Source: a virus. From it: 36,180 nt of DNA. Positions within the stretch are counted from its first letter, which is position 1; each line of letters starts with the position of its first letter. A model generated the notes under the pieces. The model ran no database searches. It was not told the origin of the DNA and was given only the letters and a program-made list of their open reading frames with translations. This document shows, piece by piece, positions 14,242 to 22,053 of this stretch. The DNA lies in IMG/VR virus record IMGVR_UViG_3300029908_000084, positions 1 to 36,180 of that record; one strand, 5' to 3'. The position numbers were made by a program, and so were the translations under genes.

Positions 14242-16529
14242 GTTGGCATCGTCGTCCACTTAGCACGTAATTCATATTCTAGGTGCATCGCCGTGTAAAT
14301 CTGTTGTGGCGCATAACCCGTTAAATTAATACCGATATATTTACCCGTTGTTTCTGCATCTGCTTTGTAAAAGTTATAAGGACTTGTACCAACCCATAGC
14401 ACAACGGAAGGCGTATTGTTTTGCCACGAAACAACTGAATTGTAGTTATTTATCCATAAAATTTGTGTTGAAGGTATTGGATTAAACAACGCAACATTAT
14501 TTGCTATTTCCGTAATAACTGTACCAACAACATTATTGGAGCCGTTCGGCGTGATTGTTTCTAAGCCCACTTTAATAACCTGTTTGTCTCTTGTTGAATC
14601 GCCCATATCCCACAATTTTGTTTTAATCGTTTGTGTGATTTTTGACACAGTATTGCTTAACAGTTGGTACAAGTTATAGCCATCAGTTGCAAGTAATGTT
14701 GGTGCGCCATTTAATAACGCGGTACTCATAAATGCTAAATTATTGCCTTGCGATATAAAAAACCACTTTTTATTAAATAACACCGCAATCAACGCTCTAT
14801 TGCCTAAAACAGGGTCTTGATAGTTGAACATAAACGCAAGACAGATAACTTCATTAATCACCACCTGACCTGCACTAATCGGATAAGTAAAATTAATCAA
14901 CGGAAAAACACCGTCTAAATGATCTGATATTTTTTGTGGTGTTGTGCCTGATAAAAGATAAATACCATACGTTGTGGCAAACGCAATTGCACGATAAAAC
15001 GGCACAATCGACAATATTTGTGTCGTACCAATCGACGCTGAAATATTGACCTCAGAGAATGCCGTTATTCCATTGGCTACCTGCACACCCGAAATAATAT
15101 CAATCGACGTTGAACCAAATATATATAGATACCCGTTTGCCGGTACAAGTGACTGTATTGACGAATGCAATGTTTCATCCGACAAGATAAATGAGCCGCC
15201 AGCATTGGCACTGGTAAAGTCAACTTCACTACCTGGGGCTGAATAAAGAATAGTCCGATTATTTGCCACCCAAATACGGCCAGAATAAGACGCAATCGCC
15301 GTACCGTAAGGAGGAACAACAGATAAGTTTGCCGTTAATACCGCCGCACTAAAGTTGGTTCCTGGACCGCTAAAGCCTAAGTTAAACGTAGCACCTGAAC
15401 CCGTACCGCCCGTGACTGAAACGGGGCTTGTCGGTAAAACGGTATAAGAACCGGCTGTTTGTATGGTAACGCTGGTAATTGTTTGGTAGGGAATATGAAC
15501 TTTAGAATTAGGTGAATAATAAGACGTACCGACACCGGTTACTTTAATTTGTGTTGCCGTTCCTGTTCCGCCCACCACCGTCAAAATATCATTAACCGCA
15601 TAAGCATTTCCCGTGGGGAATTCATTTACCGGAACCGCTGAAGTACAAGTTGCGCCCGTCACCGCATTACCGATCGAAACAAGCGGGTTTGTAGTGTAGC
15701 CCGAACCAGAATTGCTTATTACCGGATTGCCTAGGCCCCAATAAACAGTAAATGTTGCGCCCGTGCCTGTGCCGCCTGTCACTGAAACCGGATTTGCCGG
15801 AGCAACAAGATAATCGCCGCTGTTACTAATATTAAAACCGCTAATAGCACCGGAAGTTACTGCCGTTACCGTAAATGTCACGTTTTGACCTAAGCCGCCA
15901 ATAGTACCGCCCGACATATTTAAAATGTCGCCAATTCGATACGACGTTCCACCAGCCACCAATACCGCATTGCTTACAACTAATTCGATTGTCGCCGTTG
16001 CCGTTACGCCGCCGCTTGCAGCAATGGTTAATGTAGGAGCCGCACCTGTGTAACCCGTACCAGGGCTATTGACGGTAATACTTTGAATTGTGCCGTTCCA
16101 CTTACTTAACGTTGTACCGTCATAAGTAAAATAGCCTTTGGTTGGGTCAATAATACATGCTGTTGCATTTTGCCATTGGCAAATAGCTGTACCGTAGCCG
16201 CTGAATGTACCTGCATTGGCAAACTTAGTGACCGCGTTATTAGTAAGATTGACTTTATATGCTGCGCCTGACGCAACAAAAACAAATTGATAATCAACGC
16301 CGTTGAAATTAATGTCTTGAAACGAATAAGCAATATCAGGCGACCATGTAGCCAAAACACCGCTAGGGCCGTTCATGGCAATCAAGTTACCGTGTCCAAT
16401 TGGCGCAACATTTTCTAGCCAAGCAAATTCATTGTCACCAATACTTTGCGGAACGGCCTGTGTATTTGCGCCCGAAAAATCACTGAACGAATGGGTATGT
16501 TTTACGCCTTCCTTATTAGAGGTAGCCAT
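14238..16529 (-). CDS. Tail hub protein (P22 gp10-like beta-propeller) with inserted repeats
   Basis: A 763-residue virion protein. The opening (FSDFSGANTQAVPQ, then EFAWLENVAPIGHGNL) and the later segments ASYSGRIWVANNRTILYSAPG, GGSFILSDETLH and NGYLYIFGSTSIDIIS are typical of P22 gp10/T7 gp12-type tubular tail or DNA-stabilisation proteins as I know them. Between residues about 148 and 384 the fold is interrupted by roughly six Gly-rich beta repeats (ITVNSPGTGYTGAAPTLTI, then VTGGTGTGATF and others). Two adjacent virion genes carry the same repeat type. It follows the adaptor gene, as expected for a gp4-gp10 order. Confidence 0.75.
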   Translation of the reverse strand: MATSNKEGVKHTHSFSDFSGANTQAVPQSIGDNEFAWLENVAPIGHGNLIAMNGPSGVLATWSPDIAYSFQDINFNGVDYQFVFVASGAAYKVNLTNNAVTKFANAGTFSGYGTAICQWQNATACIIDPTKGYFTYDGTTLSKWNGTIQSITVNSPGTGYTGAAPTLTIAASGGVTATATIELVVSNAVLVAGGTSYRIGDILNMSGGTIGGLGQNVTFTVTAVTSGAISGFNISNSGDYLVAPANPVSVTGGTGTGATFTVYWGLGNPVISNSGSGYTTNPLVSIGNAVTGATCTSAVPVNEFPTGNAYAVNDILTVVGGTGTATQIKVTGVGTSYYSPNSKVHIPYQTITSVTIQTAGSYTVLPTSPVSVTGGTGSGATFNLGFSGPGTNFSAAVLTANLSVVPPYGTAIASYSGRIWVANNRTILYSAPGSEVDFTSANAGGSFILSDETLHSSIQSLVPANGYLYIFGSTSIDIISGVQVANGITAFSEVNISASIGTTQILSIVPFYRAIAFATTYGIYLLSGTTPQKISDHLDGVFPLINFTYPISAGQVVINEVICLAFMFNYQDPVLGNRALIAVLFNKKWFFISQGNNLAFMSTALLNGAPTLLATDGYNLYQLLSNTVSKITQTIKTKLWDMGDSTRDKQVIKVGLETITPNGSNNVVGTVITEIANNVALFNPIPSTQILWINNYNSVVSWQNNTPSVVLWVGTSPYNFYKADAETTGKYIGINLTGYAPQQIYTAMHLEYELRAKWTTMPT

Positions 16530-16544
16530 TTAGACCTTCCTCCT

Positions 16545-17408
16545 TTAAGGTTGTGAATACGCATTAGGAATGCGCCGAGTGTATGCTGCGCGAAGGGCAT
16601 CTTTCACCCGATTGGTGTACATTTCTTTAAACGCCGCCGCTTCCTGAAAACTCTGTTCTTTAATCTTTGCTTTTTGCGCCGCGTAATAAGCAACTGGAAA
16701 TGAATAAGGCTGATTTAAAATATCAACATCGCTTAAATTAATTAACTGTGTCGGCAAAACAACACTATCAATTTCCGCCTGATAAAACTGATCCGGTATC
16801 GGCCCCACATAAAACGAATTTTGACCGTAAACAGAGAATATGCCTGGTCGAGACAATATCTGATTCCAGACGCGCATTCTTGAGTTAAAGGGTGTCCACG
16901 GCAGATAATCCAAAGCAATGCGCTGATTGCCCCAAATAATAGAAACGTTCAAAACATCAATGGTGCTTGGTGAAATAATGCTTGGTGTGGCAAACGCACC
17001 AGAACCGCCGCCAACGTCCGTAATCGCTAAATTAGGTACAGTAGTATAGCCGGTTCCTTGATTTGTCATTTTAATGCCCGTCACAACGCCACCGGACAGT
17101 AAAACAGTTGCCGCAGCACCTACTCCACCGCCACCGGAAAAATTAGCAATAGTTGAATTACTATAATTTGAACCGCCTTGCGTTACGATTGCGCCGGTCA
17201 CGCCACCGCCGGTTGCACTCCACCCGTAAGATTCGTTGTTCGTAGAAAGGTAAATGATTTGAAGTTGCCGATTAACGCCGGTATCACAAACGACCTGATT
17301 CCTTCCTTCATTGACATAATCAGTTAATTCGGAAACTGTCCAATATTGTCCTGACCCATCGTGAAGTAGCCTTTGTGTCTCTGTGATGTAATTTTGCAGA
17401 GTTGGCAT
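16545..17408 (-). CDS. Head-tail adaptor (P22 gp4-like) with inserted repeats
   Basis: A 287-residue protein. The N-terminus MPTLQNYITETQRLLHDGSGQ, then YWTVSELTDYVNEGRNQV, is characteristic of phage adaptor proteins that bind below the portal. The C-terminal part (NQRIALDYLPWTPFNSRMRVWN, then FPVAYYAAQKAKIKEQSFQEA) is helical and also typical. Residues about 62-145 are a Gly-rich insert with at least two repeats (GGSNYSNSTIANFSGGGG; GTGYTTVPNLAITDVGGG) not normally part of this fold. The insert probably protrudes from the neck. It lies directly upstream of the tail hub. Confidence 0.75.
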   Translation of the reverse strand: MPTLQNYITETQRLLHDGSGQYWTVSELTDYVNEGRNQVVCDTGVNRQLQIIYLSTNNESYGWSATGGGVTGAIVTQGGSNYSNSTIANFSGGGGVGAAATVLLSGGVVTGIKMTNQGTGYTTVPNLAITDVGGGSGAFATPSIISPSTIDVLNVSIIWGNQRIALDYLPWTPFNSRMRVWNQILSRPGIFSVYGQNSFYVGPIPDQFYQAEIDSVVLPTQLINLSDVDILNQPYSFPVAYYAAQKAKIKEQSFQEAAAFKEMYTNRVKDALRAAYTRRIPNAYSQP

Positions 17409-17417
17409 TCATAAGCC

Positions 17418-17810
17418 TTAAGCCGTTGCTAATCGCTTCAACATATTGCCCTTTTTAGGCGCAGTTCCCGATGATTCCACCTTGTCGTCAGCCAAGACTT
17501 CATCATCGGGTTCTGCTGGTGCAGAGGGGCTTGATCCCTGCTCGATTAGGGCAAATTCCTCCTCGTACTTTTCAACGATACTTTCAAAAGCAAAATTGTC
17601 TAACTTTGCCATTGCTTCATCGAATAAAGCCGAAGATCGAAGCCACCCAAGTCGGGTTAGATAGACTTTCTTATCAGGATCGCCAATACCAAAAATATGA
17701 GCAGCTACTACATCAGGGCATCTTACTGTTTTACCGGATGGAAACCGATAATCTTGCCCGTCAAATCTGTCAATTAAATCAAAACTATTATTGTTGGTTA
17801 CGCGCATCAT
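17418..17810 (-). CDS. 130-aa virion-region hypothetical protein
   Basis: It starts MMRVTNNNSFDLIDRFDGQDY at 17810, after TAGGG; an ATG at 17825 has no ribosome site. It has an N-terminal beta segment with FPSGKTVRCPDVVAAHIFGIG and a helical middle (DEAMAKLDNFAFESIVEKYEEE). The tail is disordered and rich in Ser, Pro, Asp and Lys. I have seen similar proteins between capsid-associated and adaptor genes, without known function. A head-completion or minor capsid role is possible by position. Confidence 0.6.
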   Translation of the reverse strand: MMRVTNNNSFDLIDRFDGQDYRFPSGKTVRCPDVVAAHIFGIGDPDKKVYLTRLGWLRSSALFDEAMAKLDNFAFESIVEKYEEEFALIEQGSSPSAPAEPDDEVLADDKVESSGTAPKKGNMLKRLATA

Positions 17811-17840
17811 GATAAGCCCTATCATTAAAAAAGTTAAAAA

Positions 17841-18944
17841 TTAAATGGGTACTACAAAACTTTGATCTGTCACACCGCCCGAAGCACCTGACGCAAATGT
17901 GGTTGCACCGGCTACCGTACCGTTTGATGTTGCTGCAACAACGGCCAAGTTTGACGCATCAATCTGACTTAAACCACCGTCAATAATTGAAATACCGGCT
18001 AAAGTTGCTGACGTACTGTAAGCCGAATAACCGATACGTGGTGTAAATAAACCCGTTGTGTAAGCAGGGTTTGTGGTTGTGTTTGCACCACCCGTTAAAC
18101 CAGCACCGAAATACACCAAAGAACCGTTACCCAAGTTAGTCGCGCCCGTTGCTGTTGGAGCCGTTGTTACCGCAAAACACATAATCGCAGTTACGGCAGG
18201 AGAACCGGCCAAACCAGCAATAGTTAGTGCAGGAACCGAAGTATAAGACTGACCCCAGTTAGCCATGGTGACAGCCACCAATTTACCAGTATTTGTAACA
18301 GTATCCAATACGGTTGTTGCAGTAGCACCCGAACCCAAATCACCATACGCTGTTGTCAATATAATTGTTGGAGCAGATGTATAACCCGCACCTTGATTGG
18401 TAATAGTAATACCCGTTACCGCACCGCCTGAAACAGTCGCATAACCTGTTGCCACTAAACCGCCAGCAGGGGGATTAGAGAATGTAACGATAGGTGGGAA
18501 AACATAGTTCACGCCGCCGTTAGTAATAGTTGGAGCCGAAGCCGACACCACACCACCAACAATCGCGTTAAACGTTGCCACACCAGAAGCAGGTGTAACA
18601 GTCACACCCGTTACCGTTGACGAAACCGCAGGCCAAATACCGTTTTTCGCTGTGTTGGCTGTACCACCGTTAGTTACAACGCCGCCAACGATTGTGCCGG
18701 TTGGGTTGAACAGACGATAGTTGTAGCCATCAGACGATAAATAAAAACAAGGGCCGTGAACCGGAGCTTGCATATTCTTCCATGTCGTTGATACGGGATC
18801 GTACCATTGAACAAAGGTGTATTTACCTGGCATCACCATGTACTGACCTTGTGGCAAAACCTGCCCCTGGCCTGATTGTAGTGTTACCGAAGTCGAAGGG
18901 TTAGCAAGACTTTTTAAGCCGTAACCAATGGTCATAATTGACAT
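17841..18944 (-). CDS. Repeat-rich capsid-associated or decoration protein
   Basis: A 367-residue protein with AAAGGAG before its ATG. The first about 75 residues form an ordered domain (GYGLKSLANPSTSVTLQSG to GPCFYLSSDGYNYRLFNPTG). Residues about 85-290 contain at least three Gly-rich beta repeats (TNGGVNYVFPPIVTF; TNQGAGYTSAPTIIL; ANWGQSYTSVPALTI), and the rest is again beta-rich. The gene directly follows the major capsid gene and lacks any enzyme motif, so a surface decoration protein is the best guess. The same repeat type occurs in the adaptor and the tail hub. Confidence 0.6.
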   Translation of the reverse strand: MSIMTIGYGLKSLANPSTSVTLQSGQGQVLPQGQYMVMPGKYTFVQWYDPVSTTWKNMQAPVHGPCFYLSSDGYNYRLFNPTGTIVGGVVTNGGTANTAKNGIWPAVSSTVTGVTVTPASGVATFNAIVGGVVSASAPTITNGGVNYVFPPIVTFSNPPAGGLVATGYATVSGGAVTGITITNQGAGYTSAPTIILTTAYGDLGSGATATTVLDTVTNTGKLVAVTMANWGQSYTSVPALTIAGLAGSPAVTAIMCFAVTTAPTATGATNLGNGSLVYFGAGLTGGANTTTNPAYTTGLFTPRIGYSAYSTSATLAGISIIDGGLSQIDASNLAVVAATSNGTVAGATTFASGASGGVTDQSFVVPI

Positions 18945-18956
18945 TTTTTTCTCCTT

Positions 18957-19964
18957 TTAGAGCGTGATATTGTTAAAGCCTGAGACACGCCCCATAGCTT
19001 TCGGTTTAGTCACAACCAATTCACCGATAGTCAGTAACGCACCAACGTAACCTAACTGCCAGTTAGACAGAGTTGATTCAAATCCGGTGAAGGCAAATGA
19101 TGCTTGTTCGTGAATATACAAACTCATGTAATTGGAGTTTGGCAGATATAAAATACCTTCAGGGCAATATGGATCAGGATAGATCGGCACACCTGCTACC
19201 ATCAATGCCGTAAATGCCGAACGTGGGCCGTTTGCATCTGAACCGTCAAACGAAGCACCCGAAGTAATATTAAACTGTTCTTGTCCAACATAGTCCTGAG
19301 CTAACAACGCCCAAGTTCCCATACCTAATACACCAAATGTTGGCTTTTCTGCCGCATTCTTGACCACACCAACAATGTATTGCAATACGTTTTGACGGGT
19401 TGGATTTACGTTACCCGCTGCATAGGTTTTTGACTTCCACCATGTATTCGTTACACGGTTGATGTTGCCGTATGTCGCCAAGTTTGTACCATCATCAATC
19501 GCGCCAGGCAAACCGATAAATGCTTGCAAGTTGGTTGTGTTGTTGTACAACGCTGTTGCCATCATGTCGCACATGACGTTAGTGGCATCGTTCATACGCG
19601 CTTCAATCAACGGGATAACGGCGTAATCTAACTGAACGGCAGCTTCCATACCCAAGAAAGGTACTGGAACAATCATTGCCTTTAAGTTGAACTCTGAAAG
19701 GTAAGAACCTTGTAACGTTGAAGGTTGGTTAAATGAGCCTGAGTAATCAGTCCATTGACCTTGAACATACGAAGCACCTTGCACTGGAACTGATACCGCG
19801 CTCACACCGCCCGAAGCGTGTTGAGCATTGGATAAAAGTGCGGCCAATAAAGGTGTCGAGTTATAGAGTTGAACGACCAGCTTAGGCACAAATGCCCGAC
19901 GGGTCACGGCGGTTAACTCTGATGCTAGCGCACCTGCCTGTGGGATTATACCTGTACCGATCAT
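18957..19964 (-). CDS. Major capsid protein
   Basis: A 335-residue protein located straight after a scaffold-like gene. It starts MIGTGIIPQAGALASELTAVT. Segments such as FVPKLVVQLYNSTPLLAALLSN, YVQGQWTDYSGSFNQPST, GMEAAVQLDYAVIPLIEARMND, TYGNINRVTNTWWKS and FGVLGMGTWALLAQDYVG are, in my knowledge, typical of HK97-fold major capsid proteins of podovirus-like phages. The N-arm is short, so no scaffold domain is fused; the separate scaffold supplies it. It should be the most abundant virion protein. Confidence 0.88.
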   Translation of the reverse strand: MIGTGIIPQAGALASELTAVTRRAFVPKLVVQLYNSTPLLAALLSNAQHASGGVSAVSVPVQGASYVQGQWTDYSGSFNQPSTLQGSYLSEFNLKAMIVPVPFLGMEAAVQLDYAVIPLIEARMNDATNVMCDMMATALYNNTTNLQAFIGLPGAIDDGTNLATYGNINRVTNTWWKSKTYAAGNVNPTRQNVLQYIVGVVKNAAEKPTFGVLGMGTWALLAQDYVGQEQFNITSGASFDGSDANGPRSAFTALMVAGVPIYPDPYCPEGILYLPNSNYMSLYIHEQASFAFTGFESTLSNWQLGYVGALLTIGELVVTKPKAMGRVSGFNNITL

Positions 19965-19983
19965 TTCGATCTCCTTTTAAAAA

Positions 19984-20520
19984 TTAAATTTTAATTTGAC
20001 CTTTGCGAATTTCGTCTAAGGTATTCTTAGCCGTCGCTCTGGCCCAATCATTAATATTACCGTTAAACGGTTTTAAATCCATCTGAGGTTGTACAGATTC
20101 CTTCAGATTTTTTTGCATCGTTATATCCGGTGTTGGTTCTGCCGACTTCTGTTGTAAAGCATAAAATTCTGCCGCTGTCTCATGGTCTGGAATGTGTTTT
20201 TCAACCATGATTTTTTCAATTGCATCTAAATCTTTTGTAGATGCTTTACCTGCGGTAATCAAGGCACGACGCTTGGCTTCAATACTTTTTTCCAAACGAT
20301 CTTCTTGCACTTGTTTTTCTAATTCTTCAAGACGCTTTTGACCACGATCAAGAACCTGCCTAAACTGCATGGGAATATCCACTTCAGGAATATTCGCACT
20401 CGGATTTGCCTGTTTTGACAAATGCAAAAAGCCTTGTCTTGTTTTCGGGTCAGACGATAATTGCATAGCCAATTCAGCTAGTGATGCAATTTCTTCTGCG
20501 GTTTTTCCTTCTAAACTCAT
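19984..20520 (-). CDS. Scaffolding protein
   Basis: A 178-residue acidic and helical protein starting MSLEGKTAEEIASLAELAMQ. A long coiled-coil stretch, VLDRGQKRLEELEKQVQEDR, lies in the middle, followed by KRRALITAGKASTKDLDAIEK. The C-terminus (FNGNINDWARATAKNTLDEI) is a helix that could bind the capsid. Size, charge and the position just before the major capsid gene fit a capsid scaffold. No protease gene was found, so the scaffold is probably recycled or released rather than cleaved, which is inference. Confidence 0.75.
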   Translation of the reverse strand: MSLEGKTAEEIASLAELAMQLSSDPKTRQGFLHLSKQANPSANIPEVDIPMQFRQVLDRGQKRLEELEKQVQEDRLEKSIEAKRRALITAGKASTKDLDAIEKIMVEKHIPDHETAAEFYALQQKSAEPTPDITMQKNLKESVQPQMDLKPFNGNINDWARATAKNTLDEIRKGQIKI

Positions 20521-20551
20521 GATATTCTCCCTGACGTAGAGTGATTAAAAA

Positions 20552-20728
20552 TTACTTGGTGTCACCAGGCTTTTTCAAGCTAAAGTGATCTTCAAATAAC
20601 GAACCCGATTTTAAGCCGCCTATTTGTGAAAACCGTGGAGGATTCACAATTCGTCCGTTATCTTTTGCATTTGATGTTGGCTTGCGAATAGGTGCGTTGC
20701 GGGGCTTAAATAAAGTGCTATCTTGCAT
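20552..20728 (-). CDS. 58-aa basic hypothetical protein
   Basis: It starts MQDSTLFKPRNAPIRKPTS at 20728, with AGGAG a few bases upstream. A frame extending to 20809 lies inside the previous gene and is rejected. The protein is basic and probably disordered at first, then has NPPRFSQIGGLKSGSLFEDH. No motif reveals function. Its place between two head-assembly genes suggests a minor head role. Confidence 0.6.
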   Translation of the reverse strand: MQDSTLFKPRNAPIRKPTSNAKDNGRIVNPPRFSQIGGLKSGSLFEDHFSLKKPGDTK

Positions 20729-20741
20729 GATATTTCTCCTG

Positions 20742-21206
20742 TTAAATCTGTGGTTGAGGTTGTTGTTGCTGCATTGGCATTGGCGGTTTTGCGCCACCAC
20801 CAGCACCACCTTGCAAAGCCTTCATTTCCGGCGACATACCACCCATCTGCGGTAAATTGTGCATCAACTGCATTAACTCGGAAGGCACTAAATCTTTTGA
20901 TTTGCGAGTTGATTCGCCAAACTTTTCACTTAATTTTTTTAAAATGTCGAGTAAAACACGACCTTCTTCAGTTTCAGTGCCAATGGAAGGCAGCGATTGT
21001 TCAAGTAAATCCGTCGCTAAACTAATATTCACCATCGCGTTTTGCTTGTCACCCTTCTTGGGTTCAGGCGTACTCATTGGAGCAGATACCGGCGAATTAC
21101 TTGTTGGACTACCTTGCATTGGCGGTGCGCCCGTCGCACTAGGCATTGGAGGTTTCGCACCTTTCATGCCGCCATTCACAACGTTCATTAAGTCCTGAGG
21201 TATCAT
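20742..21206 (-). CDS. 154-aa Pro/Gln/Met-rich head-region protein
   Basis: It starts MIPQDLMNVVNGGMKGAKPP. The ends are low complexity (PPMPSATGAPPMQGSPTS; PPMPMQQQQPQPQ). The middle is helical (NISLATDLLEQSLPSIGTET, then DILKKLSEKFGEST). Such ordered-middle, disordered-end proteins occur near portal and scaffold genes in podovirus-like genomes and are of unknown role. The start lacks a strong Shine-Dalgarno, so translation may depend on the upstream gene 10 bases away. Confidence 0.6.
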   Translation of the reverse strand: MIPQDLMNVVNGGMKGAKPPMPSATGAPPMQGSPTSNSPVSAPMSTPEPKKGDKQNAMVNISLATDLLEQSLPSIGTETEEGRVLLDILKKLSEKFGESTRKSKDLVPSELMQLMHNLPQMGGMSPEMKALQGGAGGGAKPPMPMQQQQPQPQI

Positions 21207-21215
21207 AATATTGTC

Positions 21216-21677
21216 TTATGGCAAAACATCAGCCCAAATATAACAATCCACCGTTGCAGCAGCACCTTGCGCTGTACCGACACGGATATAAAGGTTATTC
21301 GGGTTGGGAATTGTTGCCTGATTTAAAACTGTTGATTGACCTACTACTGTTGCATCAAAGTTAACTGTGGGGGCCGTACATGACGATAATGCCGCATTCG
21401 CCATAATTGTTGTACCCGTACCACCCGCACCAGTGAAAACACCGATTGTCGCTGTGGTTAAGCTGATTGACGCATTATTAAAATTGATTTGGCGAATAAT
21501 AAAATTCGCGCCAGGAAGAAGATTTAGGGGAACAATGGTATCTGTATTGGCAGAGTTCACATTGATTTGTAACTGAATGGCAATAACACGACGTATCCCG
21601 TGAGTGAGTGCATCGTAATAAAATAGCTGTTCACGCGCCGTACCAATGTTTGAACCGCCGTATGCAATTGGATTCAT
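21216..21677 (-). CDS. 153-aa beta-rich virion protein
   Basis: It starts MNPIAYGGSNIGTAREQLFYY and has a short helical opening (ALTHGIRRVIAIQLQI). A Gly-, Thr- and Ala-rich beta domain follows (FTGAGGTGTTIMANAALSS; PNPNNLYIRVGTAQGAAATV). The pattern fits a jelly-roll-like decoration or head-fibre protein. It lies between the tRNA region and the scaffold group. It shares general composition with the 92-aa protein before the tail fibre (both have repeated GTxT strands), but I cannot show homology. Confidence 0.6.
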   Translation of the reverse strand: MNPIAYGGSNIGTAREQLFYYDALTHGIRRVIAIQLQINVNSANTDTIVPLNLLPGANFIIRQINFNNASISLTTATIGVFTGAGGTGTTIMANAALSSCTAPTVNFDATVVGQSTVLNQATIPNPNNLYIRVGTAQGAAATVDCYIWADVLP

Positions 21678-21785
21678 GTCAGATTCCTTTGTTAATTTTC
21701 TGCATCATATTACTAAATAATAGTTTGTGCAAATAATTTACAACTTTTTGATCTGTTGATTGCTCTGACGTACAACCAACAGATT

Positions 21786-21863
21786 TGGTGCGTCCGGCTG
21801 GAATCGAACCAGCGGCCTATACCTTAGAAGGGTATTGCTCTAATCCGACTGAGCTACGGGCGC
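21786..21863 (-). tRNA. tRNA-Arg (anticodon UCU), CCA encoded
   Basis: Read on the minus strand, a 75-base cloverleaf plus encoded CCA. The acceptor arm is GCGCCCG/CGGACGC with one C-A mismatch at pair 4-69. The D stem is GCTC/GAGC. The anticodon stem is ATACC/GGTAT with loop CTTCTAA, so the anticodon is UCU, and the T arm is GCTGG-TTCGATT-CCAGC. The discriminator is A, followed by CCA. It reads AGA and AGG. It sits inside the late transcription unit between the portal and a virion gene, so it must be cut from that transcript or have its own promoter. Confidence 0.95.
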
Positions 21864-21869
21864 AAACAA

Positions 21870-21902
21870 TTATCTTTTATGTTTTCTTTTTCCGCGAGCC
21901 AT
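21870..21902 (-). CDS. 10-aa highly basic microprotein
   Basis: ATG with a very strong ribosome site (AAAGGAGAGCATC before the ATG) starts a complete ORF encoding MARGKRKHKR. Six of ten residues are Arg or Lys. It closely resembles the 12-aa microprotein encoded about 60 bases upstream (shared pattern M-A-R-x-K/S-R-K-H-K-R). The ribosome site is better than those of most late genes here. It would be missed by length cut-offs. Function unknown; nucleic acid or ribosome binding is possible from charge. Confidence 0.5.
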   Translation of the reverse strand: MARGKRKHKR

Positions 21903-21961
21903 GATGCTCTCCTTTCCTTTTGTTGGTTACGATCCCAAATTGGGGCTAAAGTTAGCAAAAA

Positions 21962-22000
21962 TTATTTGCGTTTGTGCTTGCGCGATTTACGTGCCATCAT
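21962..22000 (-). CDS. 12-aa highly basic microprotein
   Basis: ATGATG preceded by TGGAGGTT gives a complete ORF encoding MMARKSRKHKRK, eight of twelve residues basic. The Shine-Dalgarno GGAGG is five bases from the ATG. Together with the 10-aa ORF downstream it forms a tandem pair of related basic mini-peptides located between portal and tRNA. Two related peptides, each with its own strong ribosome site, is hard to explain by chance in about 140 bases. Function unknown. Confidence 0.5.
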   Translation of the reverse strand: MMARKSRKHKRK

Positions 22001-22053
22001 AACCTCCATATTGAAAGGGCCACACATTCATTGAGGGAGTGCAGCCAAAACCC

